Below are positions 18,431 to 25,414 of a stretch of 64,000 nucleotides of DNA, piece after piece (within the stretch, counting starts at the first letter, position 1; each line of letters begins with the position of its first letter). Both the position numbers and the translations under genes were made by a program. This DNA is from Cellulosimicrobium arenosum. GTDB lineage: Bacteria; Actinomycetota; Actinomycetes; Actinomycetales; Cellulomonadaceae. The stretch covers positions 124,001 through 188,000 of the forward strand of contig NZ_JACYHB010000003.1 of NCBI RefSeq assembly GCF_014837295.1, in the 5' to 3' direction. Below the pieces are notes generated by a model that was not told where the DNA came from, did no database searches, and was given only the letters and a program-made list of their open reading frames with translations.

Positions 18431-18975
18431 GGGGTGGGGGCGTGGGTGAGGCGGCGGAGCGCCGTGAGGACGTCGGCGTCGTCGTGGGGCTCCGTGTCGA
18501 GGGCTCGGTGGATGGTCATGCCCTCGATGAACGCGTCGAGCAGGCGCGCCGTGGTCGGGTCGAAGTGGCGTTCCAGGGTGCGGCGGCTGCGGCGCATCCA
18601 CGGGTGGGTCACGGCGCGGAAGGCGGGCTCGCGCGCGGCGATCGTGTACAGCTCGTGGGTGAGGACGAGGTCGCGCTGGTTCTCGAAGACGTCGTGCGTG
18701 ATGAGTCGCGCGACGGCCTGCACCGCCTCCTCCGGGGTGGTCGCCGGGTCCACCCGGCGCGAGAACTTCGCCGACGCGCCGACGGCGAAGCGTTCGAACG
18801 CTGCCAGCAGCAGCTCGTCCATGCCGGTGAAGTGGTAGGTCATGGACCCGAGCGGGACGTCCGCCGCGGCCGCGACGCGGCGGTGCGACGTGCCCGCGAC
18901 ACCATGCTCCGCGATCACCTCGACGCAGGCGTCGATGATGCGGTCGCGGCGTTCGGGATCGTGGCGGCGGGGCAC
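18403..18975 (-). CDS. TetR/AcrR family regulator
   Basis: 190 residues from GTG. Helix-turn-helix: RDRIIDACVEVIAEHG, then GTSHRRVAAAADVPLGSMTYHF (about 8-50), the standard TetR DNA-binding unit. The rest is the helical ligand/dimer domain. Ends in PTPPTPPPSTI, encoded by palindrome copy A. It is the last gene of a three-gene unit MFS - small ORF - TetR with overlaps of 4 nt and a gap of 2 nt, so it probably represses this operon through the GTACGATCGTAC site upstream of the MFS gene. Confidence 0.9.
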   Translation of the reverse strand: MPRRHDPERRDRIIDACVEVIAEHGVAGTSHRRVAAAADVPLGSMTYHFTGMDELLLAAFERFAVGASAKFSRRVDPATTPEEAVQAVARLITHDVFENQRDLVLTHELYTIAAREPAFRAVTHPWMRRSRRTLERHFDPTTARLLDAFIEGMTIHRALDTEPHDDADVLTALRRLTHAPTPPTPPPSTI

Positions 18976-18977
18976 GG

Positions 18978-19091
18978 TCAGACGTTCTCGCGGACGGCCC
19001 GGGCCGGGTTGTCGACCGCCACGACGTCCATCGGCAGGTCGCGCGTCACGGCGGCGCGGTAGGGCTCGCCGGCAACGTGGTCGGTGGTCAC
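18978..19091 (-). CDS. 37-residue small ORF between MFS and TetR genes
   Basis: GTG at 19091 overlaps the MFS stop (GTGA) and the TGA at 18978 is 2 nt before the TetR start. Sequence starts VTTDHVAGEPYRAA and ends ARAVRENV, acidic and soluble. The exact fit between two genes argues that it is translated, either as a real small protein or to couple translation. I do not recognise it. Confidence 0.5.
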   Translation of the reverse strand: MTTDHVAGEPYRAAVTRDLPMDVVAVDNPARAVRENV

Positions 19092-20386
19092 GCGCGGGCC
19101 TCCTCGGGCTGCGGGGTGTCCGACGGGGCCGGAGCGACGGGCGCACGACGCGGCGCGAGCACGCCGGACAGGGCGAGGACGAGGATCCCGGCGAGCGGGA
19201 GCACGAGCAGGCCCACGCGCAGGCTCGTCGCGTCCGCGACCAGCCCGACGACGGGCGGCGACGCGAGGAACCCGAGCCGCATGAGCCACGAGACGAGCGT
19301 CAGCCCGGTGCCGGGGCGCAGACCGGGCAGCTCGTCGGCCTGCTGCATCGCGGCGGGTACGAGGGTCGCGGTGCCGAAGCCGGCGACGGCGAACCCGGCG
19401 ATCGTGCCCGGAACGGAGGGGAACGCGAGCGCCAGCCCCATGCCGCCCGCGATCAGCAGGCCGCCGATCCGTGCGACGGTGCGCTGCCCCAGCGCGTCGA
19501 CCATGCGGTCCCCGACCAGGCGTCCGGCGAACTGGGCCAGCATGAACGCGACGAACCCGAACGCGGCGAGCTCGGCGGACGCCCCGAGCGACTCGCCCGA
19601 CAGGTACACCGCCGCCCACGTGTTGCCCGCGTCCTCGACGAGCGTGCCGCCGATCGCGATGACCACGAGCGCGACGAGCGTGGCGACGGTCCGGCCCGAG
19701 ACGCGAGGCGCGGAGGGTCGGGCAGGGCGGACGGTGGCGTCGCGACCACCAGCCGTGGTGACGCCCTCCGGACCGGCGGGGGCGACGTCGTCGGGCACGG
19801 CGTCCGGGCCGCGCAGGCACCAGCGCCCGGCGAACAGCGCGACGCCGGAGAAGACGACGCCGCTGATCGCCAGGTGGACGCCGAGCGGGAGGTCGAGCGC
19901 GATGGCCGCGGTCGCGAGCAGACCGCCCGTGACCATGCCGATGGACCACACGGCGTGGAACGAGTTGATGATCGAACGGCCGTAGCGGCGCTGGACGCGC
20001 AGGCCGTGGGCGTTCTGCGCGACGTCGGTGAACGAGTCCATCGCGCCGGCGAGGAACAGCGCGCCGACCAGGAGCCCGAGGGAGGGCGACAGGCCGGCGA
20101 GGAGGAAGCTCGCGCTCGTGAGGATCGTCCCGGCGACCGCCACGGGCCCGGACCCGAACCGGCGCAGCAGGGGAGCGGCGGCCAGGCCCGCGGTGATCGC
20201 GCCCGCGGGGAACGCGGCGACCGCGAGGCCGTACGTCGCGTTGCTCAGGTCGAGCGCGGCCTTGATCTCCGGGTAGCGCGGGATGAGGTTGGCGAACAAC
20301 GCCCCGTTGGTGAGGAACAGCAGCGCGACCGCGGCACGCGCGCGGCGGTCGACGAGCGCGGGACGCGCCGCGGTCGGGAGGATCAT
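19088..20386 (-). CDS. Major facilitator superfamily transporter
   Basis: 432 residues, 12 predicted helices with a charged central loop (about 195-235). Seen: ALLFLTNGALFANLIPRYPEIKAAL at TM1, and SIINSFHAVWSIGMVTGG, typical of the FucP/YbjJ-like sugar or drug MFS branch. ATG 20386 lies 7 nt after TACGAT and inside a regulatory palindrome, so leaderless; the longer frame upstream is not used. Cotranscribed with the downstream TetR gene, hence probably induced by the ligand it exports. Confidence 0.85.
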   Translation of the reverse strand: MILPTAARPALVDRRARAAVALLFLTNGALFANLIPRYPEIKAALDLSNATYGLAVAAFPAGAITAGLAAAPLLRRFGSGPVAVAGTILTSASFLLAGLSPSLGLLVGALFLAGAMDSFTDVAQNAHGLRVQRRYGRSIINSFHAVWSIGMVTGGLLATAAIALDLPLGVHLAISGVVFSGVALFAGRWCLRGPDAVPDDVAPAGPEGVTTAGGRDATVRPARPSAPRVSGRTVATLVALVVIAIGGTLVEDAGNTWAAVYLSGESLGASAELAAFGFVAFMLAQFAGRLVGDRMVDALGQRTVARIGGLLIAGGMGLALAFPSVPGTIAGFAVAGFGTATLVPAAMQQADELPGLRPGTGLTLVSWLMRLGFLASPPVVGLVADATSLRVGLLVLPLAGILVLALSGVLAPRRAPVAPAPSDTPQPEEARA

Positions 20387-20388
20387 GC

Positions 20389-20400
20389 GTACGATCGTAC
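20389..20400. promoter_or_regulatory. TetR operator overlapping the leaderless MFS promoter
   Basis: GTACGATCGTAC is a perfect 12-bp palindrome. On the minus strand it contains the -10 hexamer TACGAT (20394-20399) and ends 2 nt before the ATG at 20386. A bound TetR dimer would cover both the promoter and the transcription start. Confidence 0.65.
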
Positions 20401-20442
20401 ACAACGACCGCCCGCTGCGAGAACGGTCCTCCGTCGCGAGGT

Positions 20443-20459
20443 CGTCAGGCACACGTCAG
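20443..20459. promoter_or_regulatory. CGTCAG direct-repeat box 2 (before the molybdopterin gene)
   Basis: CGTCAG at 20443-20448 and 20454-20459, period 11 bp. The box ends 22 bp before TAGGCT (20482-20487), centred near -43: exactly one helical turn closer than boxes 1 and 3. Confidence 0.6.
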
Positions 20460-20493
20460 GCGCGCGGCGCGGGCGCGAACCTAGGCTCGAGGG

Positions 20494-21768
20494 GTGACCG
20501 CCGCCCGCACGCCACCGCGCCGCCTGCCGGGCGTGCCGCGCGCTGAGGACTTCCGCTCCCCGGTGCACGACCCACGGGTCGTCGCGCGGGTCGGGGCGCT
20601 GCTCGGTGGCGCGATCGTCGTCCTGTTCGTCACCGGCCTGCTCTCGCACCTGAGCCAGAACCCCGTGCCCTGGCTGCCGTTCGGGCCGTCGCCGTCGTGG
20701 GGGTACCGGCTGAGCCAGGGTGTTCATGTCACCGTCGGGTTCGCCTGCGTGCCGCTCCTGCTCGCGAAGCTCTACGCGGCCTACCCGCGGCTGTTCGAGC
20801 GGCCCGCGCTGCGCGGTCCGCTCCACGCCCTCGAGCGCGGGTCGGTGGCCGTGCTCGTCGCCGCGACGACGTTCCAGATCGTCACCGGCGTGCTCAACGT
20901 GTTCCAGGTGTACCCGTGGAAGTTCAGCTTCCTGTGGGTGCACTACGCGGCGGCGTGGGTGGTCGTCGGGTCGGTCGTGGTCCACGTCGGGGTGAAGCTC
21001 CCGGTCATCGTCCCCGCGCTGCGGTCGTCGGTCGCCGAACTGCGCGCGGAGGAGTCCGGCGGCGGCCCCCGGCCACCTTCCGTCGTCCCACCCGCCGTCG
21101 TCCCGCCCGCCGGTGTCGCGGCCGACCAGGGTCAGGAGGAAGACCCGGCGCAGGCGGCGACGTCGCGGCGCGGGTTCCTCGCCGCGGTGGCGGTGACGAC
21201 GCTCGGCGTCGTCGCGCTCACCGTCGGCCAGACCGTGCGTCCGCTCGCCCCGTTCGCGGTCCTCGCGCCCCGTGACCCGCGCGTCGGGCCGCAGGGCCTG
21301 CCCGTCAACAAGACCGCCCGCTCGGCCGGGGTCGCCGACACCGCGACCGACCCCGCGTGGCGGCTCGTCCTCACCGGGCCCGGCGGGACGCGCGAGCTCT
21401 CGCGCGACGACCTGCTCGCGATGGACGCCGTCACCGCGGTCGTCCCCATCGCGTGCGTCGAGGGCTGGAGCGCCACCGCGACGTGGGACGGCGTGCGGGT
21501 GCGCGACCTCGTCGCCCTCGTCGGCGGGACGGCCGACGACGACGTGCAGGTCGACAGCCTCCAGCAGGGTGGCTCGTACGCGAGCTCGCTGCTGCCCGGC
21601 GCGTACGTCGCGGCGGAGGACACGCTGCTCGCGCTGCGTCTCGCGGGCGAGGACCTCGACCTCGACCACGGCTACCCGGCGCGTCTCGTCGCGCCGAACC
21701 GCCCGGGCGTGCTCCAGACCAAGTGGGTCGCGAGGATGACGGTGCTGCGCCCGGGGGGTGCCGCGTGA
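20494..21768 (+). CDS. Membrane molybdopterin-dependent oxidoreductase (sulfite-oxidase/MsrP-like) with N-terminal cytochrome-b-like domain
   Basis: 424 residues. Residues 30-175 hold four helices with spaced His (LLSHLSQNP, GVHVTVGF, LWVHYAAAW, VVHVGVKL), a cytochrome b561-like haem-b layout. After a Pro-rich linker, a helix at about 230-250 is preceded by TSRRGF, a twin-arginine-like motif. Residues 270-424 are the oxidoreductase molybdopterin-binding domain with the Mo-ligand Cys in VPIACVEGWSATATWDG. This arrangement reduces or oxidises S- or N-oxides outside the membrane using quinol electrons. GTG lies 6 nt after TAGGCT. Overlaps the next gene by 4 nt. Regulon box 2 links it to the glycosylation genes. 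Confidence 0.8.
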   Translation: MTAARTPPRRLPGVPRAEDFRSPVHDPRVVARVGALLGGAIVVLFVTGLLSHLSQNPVPWLPFGPSPSWGYRLSQGVHVTVGFACVPLLLAKLYAAYPRLFERPALRGPLHALERGSVAVLVAATTFQIVTGVLNVFQVYPWKFSFLWVHYAAAWVVVGSVVVHVGVKLPVIVPALRSSVAELRAEESGGGPRPPSVVPPAVVPPAGVAADQGQEEDPAQAATSRRGFLAAVAVTTLGVVALTVGQTVRPLAPFAVLAPRDPRVGPQGLPVNKTARSAGVADTATDPAWRLVLTGPGGTRELSRDDLLAMDAVTAVVPIACVEGWSATATWDGVRVRDLVALVGGTADDDVQVDSLQQGGSYASSLLPGAYVAAEDTLLALRLAGEDLDLDHGYPARLVAPNRPGVLQTKWVARMTVLRPGGAA

Positions 21769-22250
21769 GCGCCGGCGTGCGCTGGTCGCGCCGCGTGCTC
21801 CTCGTCGGCGGTGCGGCCCTGATCGGGTTCGGCCTGTGGACCGCGTGGTCGACGGTCCCGAGCAGCCAGTGGCCGTCCGCGCTGGTGTGGCTGGCGGGAG
21901 GAGTCGTCGTGCACGACGCCGTGCTCGCCCCTCTCGCGGTCGCCGTCGGCGCGTGGGTGCTGCCCCGCGTCCCGCCCGTGTGGCGGGGCCCGCTGCGGGG
22001 TGGCCTGCTGGCCGCGGGAACGCTGGGGGTGCTCGCGATCGCCCTGGTCGCGGGCGCGGCGGATCGTCGCAACCCGTCCGTCGTCCCGCAGGACCCGCTC
22101 GCCGCGATCGCTGCTGCGGCGATCGCGGTGGTGATCGGCGCCGTCGTCGGGGCGTTCCTCGCGGGCGCGAGGCCCCGCGGGGGAGACCCCGACGCGGACC
22201 GCGCGACGTCGGTCAGTCGCGCCAGGCGGTCAGCAGGTCCTCGGCGCTGA
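21765..22250 (+). CDS. Small membrane protein coupled to the molybdopterin oxidoreductase
   Basis: 161 residues, four hydrophobic segments (about 10-30, 37-65, 78-98, 112-135). The GTG overlaps the upstream stop codon (GTGA), so translation is coupled. The family is not recognised; the position suggests an electron-transfer or assembly partner of the oxidoreductase. Confidence 0.7.
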   Translation: MSAGVRWSRRVLLVGGAALIGFGLWTAWSTVPSSQWPSALVWLAGGVVVHDAVLAPLAVAVGAWVLPRVPPVWRGPLRGGLLAAGTLGVLAIALVAGAADRRNPSVVPQDPLAAIAAAAIAVVIGAVVGAFLAGARPRGGDPDADRATSVSRARRSAGPRR

Positions 22251-22326
22251 AGGCGAGGTCTGCGCCGGAAGGGAGCGGCATGGCCGCGTCCTGCCGGACC
22301 AGACCCTCGTCGAACGTATGAGTCAT
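22213..22326 (-). CDS. Possible 37-residue protein
   Basis: ATG-started frame with a plausible soluble sequence (MTHTFDEGLVRQDAA at the start, ending EDLLTAWRD). It overlaps the 3' end of the previous gene and the start of the RHH gene. Base composition here is less GC-rich than around it. No family recognised; could be a chance frame. Confidence 0.3.
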   Translation of the reverse strand: MTHTFDEGLVRQDAAMPLPSGADLAFSAEDLLTAWRD

Positions 22327-22530
22327 GGCGCGTTTGATACATCCGGTGACGGTGAACTCCCGTGGGGTGCCGATGCAGGCCGGCAGCGGAGGCCCGTCAG
22401 TGTGGGGGCGAAGGCCCGCCCGTTCACGTTGAGGCTCGACGGCGCGCGCCGCGCGAAGCTGGACGAGGTCGCGCGGGAGCGGCACACCACTCCCTCACAG
22501 CTCGTGCGTGACCTCATCGACGCGCTCTGA
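22318..22530 (+). CDS. Ribbon-helix-helix (CopG/Arc-like) protein
   Basis: 70 residues at most. Residues about 34-70 form an RHH domain: a beta strand RPFTLRLD, helix ARRAKLDEVARER, turn HTTPSQ and helix LVRDLIDAL. The start is uncertain: ATG 22318 gives a long polar lead, and a GTG at 22396 would give a 44-residue RHH alone. Such proteins are DNA-binding antitoxins or plasmid-like regulators; no toxin partner is adjacent. Confidence 0.6.
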   Translation: MSHGAFDTSGDGELPWGADAGRQRRPVSVGAKARPFTLRLDGARRAKLDEVARERHTTPSQLVRDLIDAL

Positions 22531-22556
22531 GGTGCCGTCGGCAGGGCTGGTGCCTC

Positions 22557-23222
22557 TCAGCCTCGCGCCGCACGCCTGAGCACGACGACGGTCCGCCCGC
22601 TCGCGGCCCACTCCTCGGTCGCGTCGAGCCCGGCCTCGGCGGCGACGACGCGCAGCGCGTGCGCGCCCAGCCGCGCCCAGGGCATCGGTCGGCTCAGGCG
22701 GCCGTCGGCCGCACGCAGCACGACGGGCGTGACGTCGTGCGCGTCGGGGTCCGGGTCGGTCTCGACGAGCACGGCGCCGTGGGGCCGCACGAGCTCGCGG
22801 CAGCGGGTCAGGAGCGCGACCGGGTCGCCGCCGATCCCGATGTTGCCGTCCGCGAGGAGGACCGTGCCCCAGCGGCCCTCGCCGGGCAGCGCCGCCTCGA
22901 CCGCGCGCCGCAGGGCGACGGCCCCGCGGTCGCGCGCCTGGCGCACGGCCGCGCGGGAGACGTCGATGCCGAGGCACGGGACGCCGCGCCGCGACAGCTC
23001 TGCGGCCAGCCGGCCGGGGCCGCAGCCGACGTCGAGCACCGGGGCCTCGCACCGCGCGAGCAGCACCTCGTCCGACGGCGTGGCCGGCGCGGCCCAGGTG
23101 CGGACGTCGAGCGGGCGGGCGCCGGTCTCGCCCAGCGCGACGACGGACTCGCCGCCGAGGGCGGCGTCGAAGAGCACGACCGGGTGGACCCGGCGCGGCG
23201 TCCGGGAGATGGCCTCCGTCAT
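22557..23222 (-). CDS. Class I SAM-dependent methyltransferase
   Basis: 221 residues. Rossmann-type methyltransferase with motif I VLDVGCGPGRLAAELSRRG (about 62-80), the acidic strand LGIDVSRAAV, and LLADGNIGIGGDP before the motif IV strand. Third gene of the GT2 - DUF2064 - methyltransferase operon, joined by ATGA overlap. Acceptor unknown; context suggests a sugar, lipid carrier or thio-sugar intermediate. Not part of the M. tuberculosis Rv0535-Rv0541c set as I recall it, so it may mark a variant product. Confidence 0.85.
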   Translation of the reverse strand: MTEAISRTPRRVHPVVLFDAALGGESVVALGETGARPLDVRTWAAPATPSDEVLLARCEAPVLDVGCGPGRLAAELSRRGVPCLGIDVSRAAVRQARDRGAVALRRAVEAALPGEGRWGTVLLADGNIGIGGDPVALLTRCRELVRPHGAVLVETDPDPDAHDVTPVVLRAADGRLSRPMPWARLGAHALRVVAAEAGLDATEEWAASGRTVVVLRRAARG

Positions 23223-23896
23223 CGCGCCGCCACCTCCGAGCGCTCCGTGACCTCGCGCCACCTCCGCGCGAACCGTGTCCCGGGCGCCGCGGCGGCGACG
23301 GCTCGCGCGTCGTCCGGTTCGTCGACGTCGCGCAGCGTCGGCAGCAACCCCACGGACAGCCCGCACGAGCGCAGCCGGTCGAGCTGCGCGGCGCCGGTCG
23401 TCGGCTCGGACATCGGCACCCCGACGAACAGGTCCGGGTCGGGCGCGCGCAGCCCGACCGCCCAGAACCCGCCGTCCTCCGCCATCCCGAGCACCGCGTC
23501 GTGACCGTCCAGGTCGACGGCGGCGAGCTGCGGCGCGAGCTGCGGCGTGTCCATCCCGACGAGCAGCACCGGTCCGGGGTGGGCCGCGAACGTGTCGTCG
23601 AACGCTCCCGCGAGCCGCCGGTCGAGCCCGCCGGCGACCTGCGGGTACACCACGAAGCCGGGCGGCACCCACGAGCCGGGCTCGCCGTCCAGCACGAGCA
23701 CGTGGTCCCCGGGCAGCGCCGCGACGGCGTCGAGCGTGTCGCCGAGCGCCGCGGCCGCGACGTCGGCCGCCTGCTCCGGCGTGAGGAGGCTGGTCAGGCG
23801 CGTCTTGGACCGCCCGGGCGCGGGCGCCTTGGCGAGCACGACGACGGTGCGCGGCGGCTCGACCGGCCGCGCGGGCCGGGCAGGAGCCCCGGTCAT
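23219..23896 (-). CDS. DUF2064 / TIGR04282-type nucleotidyl- or glycosyltransferase-like protein
   Basis: 225 residues, GT-A/CofC-like fold. Seen: VVVLAKAPAPGRSKTRLTSLLTP at the start (the nucleotide-binding loop with Lys and Arg), LLVGMDTPQLAP (acidic DxxxP motif), DAVLGMAEDGGFWAVGL, and MSEPTTGAAQLDRL. From memory the homologue Rv0540 sits beside the GT2 gene in M. tuberculosis. NCBI calls the family arsenosugar glycosyltransferase, but the fold also fits activation of a sugar phosphate. Overlaps both neighbours by 4 nt, so the three proteins are made together. Confidence 0.8.
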   Translation of the reverse strand: MTGAPARPARPVEPPRTVVVLAKAPAPGRSKTRLTSLLTPEQAADVAAAALGDTLDAVAALPGDHVLVLDGEPGSWVPPGFVVYPQVAGGLDRRLAGAFDDTFAAHPGPVLLVGMDTPQLAPQLAAVDLDGHDAVLGMAEDGGFWAVGLRAPDPDLFVGVPMSEPTTGAAQLDRLRSCGLSVGLLPTLRDVDEPDDARAVAAAAPGTRFARRWREVTERSEVAAR

Positions 23897-24540
23897 GCCG
23901 CGAGCACCTTCGACATGTCGCGCACGGCGCGCCACGCGCCGAGCGGCGTCCCGGTGACCTTGGAGCGCCCCAGCCGGTGCCGGTAGGGCACGTCGACCTC
24001 GCGCACGCGCCACCCGGCGTCCGCGGCGGCGACGAGCATCTCGAGCGGGTAGCCGGAGCGGCGGTCGGTGAGACGGAGCCCGAGCAGGGCCTCGCGGCGC
24101 GCGGCCCGCATGGGTCCGAGGTCGTGCACGCCGAGGCCGGTGCGGCGTCGGGCCCGGCGCGCCAGCTCGCGGTTGGCGAGCCGCAGGTGCCAGGGCCAGG
24201 CGCCGGCGTCGGGCAGCCGACGGCCCAGGACCAGGTCGGCCTCCCCGGCCACGACCGGCCCGACGACGCGCGGCAGGTCCGCGGGGTCGAGGCTCGCGTC
24301 GGCGTCGCAGAAGGCGACGACGTCCGCCGTGGCGGCCTCCAGGCCGGCGTGGCACGCGGACCCGAAGCCCCGGACGGGAGCCTGGACGACCAGGGCGCCG
24401 TGGTCTCGGGCGACCTCGACGGAGTCGTCGGTGGAGCCGTTGTCCACGACGACCGCGCGGACGCCTGCGGGCAGGCGCGGCAGCAGCCACGCGAGGCCCG
24501 GGGCCTCGTCGAGGCACGGGAGCACGACGTCGACGGTCAC
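23893..24540 (-). CDS. GT2 glycosyltransferase, polyprenyl-phosphate-sugar synthase-like
   Basis: 215 residues, soluble GT-A fold without membrane helices. Seen: VDVVLPCLDEAPGLAWLL, AVVVDNGSTDDSVEVAR (nucleotide-binding DNGSTD), FCDADASLDPADL (metal-binding DxD), GRRLPDAGAWPWHLRLANR and a C-terminal KVTGT. This is the dolichol-/polyprenyl-phosphate-mannose-synthase pattern, matching Rv0539 in my recollection. It would move an activated sugar to a polyprenyl phosphate on the inner membrane face. First gene of its operon; GTG 6 nt after TACCGT (24547-24552), box 3 upstream. Confidence 0.85.
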   Translation of the reverse strand: MTVDVVLPCLDEAPGLAWLLPRLPAGVRAVVVDNGSTDDSVEVARDHGALVVQAPVRGFGSACHAGLEAATADVVAFCDADASLDPADLPRVVGPVVAGEADLVLGRRLPDAGAWPWHLRLANRELARRARRRTGLGVHDLGPMRAARREALLGLRLTDRRSGYPLEMLVAAADAGWRVREVDVPYRHRLGRSKVTGTPLGAWRAVRDMSKVLAA

Positions 24541-24585
24541 TCTCCGACGGTACGGGCGGTCCCCGTGTCGCGCCCCTGATGAGGG

Positions 24586-24602
24586 CTGACGATCGCCTGA
24601 CG
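24586..24602. promoter_or_regulatory. CGTCAG direct-repeat box 3 (between the GT2 operon and the two-component genes)
   Basis: On the minus strand CGTCAG occurs twice with an 11-bp period (24586-24591, 24597-24602). It lies 33 bp from the TACCGT -10 of the GT2 gene, the same spacing as box 1. It also lies 59 bp upstream of the TACTGT -10 of the response-regulator gene, so it could serve both directions. Confidence 0.6.
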
Positions 24603-24673
24603 GTCGGCCGCGGCGGACCGGGACCGCGCCGTTCCGGCAGGGCGCGGTGCCGCCGCGGCGCTACTGTGCAGAG

Positions 24674-25414
24674 ATGACCACTGCCGAGGCCGACGAGCGC
24701 CGTGCGCCCGCGCCGGGCGTGACGTCGCGCGTCCTCGTCGTCGACGACGACACGCTGACGGCCACCAGCGTCTCCGCGCACGTCACGGCCGCCGGGCACG
24801 CCGCACGCGCCGCGACGGACGCGACCGAGGGCGAGCGGCTGTGGCGCACCTGGGAGCCGGACGCCGTCGTGCTCGACGTGCGGCTGCCGGGGCGCTCCGG
24901 GCTGGACCTGCTCGCGCGGCGTCGGGCCGACGGGGACGGGACGCCGGTGCTGCTGCTGTCCGGCCTCGGGTCGGTCGACGACCGGATCGGCGGTCTCGAG
25001 GTCGGCGCCGACGACTACGTGGTCAAGCCGTTCGACGCGCGCGAGCTCGTGCTGCGCGTCGAGGCGCTGCTGCGCCGCGGGCCAGGACTGGTGGAGAACG
25101 CGCCGACGCGCGTCGTCGTGGGCGACCTCGTCGTGGACGGCGGCGAGCGTACCGCGACCTACCGCGGTCAGACCGTGGCGCTGACGCCGCGCGAGTTCGC
25201 GCTGCTCGACTTCCTCGCGCGGTACCCGGGCCGTTCGTTCGGCCGCGCCGAGCTGCTGCGGCGCGTGTGGGGCTGGAGCTTCGGCGACGACTCGACCGTC
25301 ATGGTGCACGTGCGCCGGCTGCGCGCGAAGCTCGAGGACGACCCGGCCGACCCCGTGCTGATCGTCAACGTCCGCGGTGCCGGGTACACCCTGATGGAGG
25401 TGGCGGCGCGATGA
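24674..25414 (+). CDS. OmpR/PhoB-family response regulator
   Basis: 246 residues. Receiver domain 18-130 with acidic pair VVDDD, phospho-acceptor in VVLDVRLPG (about D76), LLLSG and VVKPFDARELVLRV (Lys about 118). C-terminal winged helix (about 145-240) with LTPREFALLDFLARYPG, VWGWSFGDDSTVMVHVRRLRAKL and RGAGY. This class binds tandem 10-11-bp direct repeats, the geometry of the CGTCAG boxes. Leaderless ATG 6 nt after TACTGT. Overlaps the sensor kinase gene by 4 nt. A 17-residue disordered lead precedes the receiver. Confidence 0.92.
   Translation: MTTAEADERRAPAPGVTSRVLVVDDDTLTATSVSAHVTAAGHAARAATDATEGERLWRTWEPDAVVLDVRLPGRSGLDLLARRRADGDGTPVLLLSGLGSVDDRIGGLEVGADDYVVKPFDARELVLRVEALLRRGPGLVENAPTRVVVGDLVVDGGERTATYRGQTVALTPREFALLDFLARYPGRSFGRAELLRRVWGWSFGDDSTVMVHVRRLRAKLEDDPADPVLIVNVRGAGYTLMEVAAR

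Noticed and set aside
23222-23893. Arsenosugar synthesis as the role of the GT2/DUF2064/methyltransferase operon
   Set aside because: The DUF2064 family is annotated that way, but I see no ArsM- or radical-SAM ArsS-like gene in the window and no arsenic resistance genes, whereas MtxT-, GalE3- and MTA-phosphorylase-like genes share its promoter box.
24674-25414. Frameless alternative start 27 nt upstream of the response regulator ATG
   Set aside because: An earlier start would place the codon upstream of the TACTGT box that fits a leaderless ATG at 24674, and adds no conserved residues.
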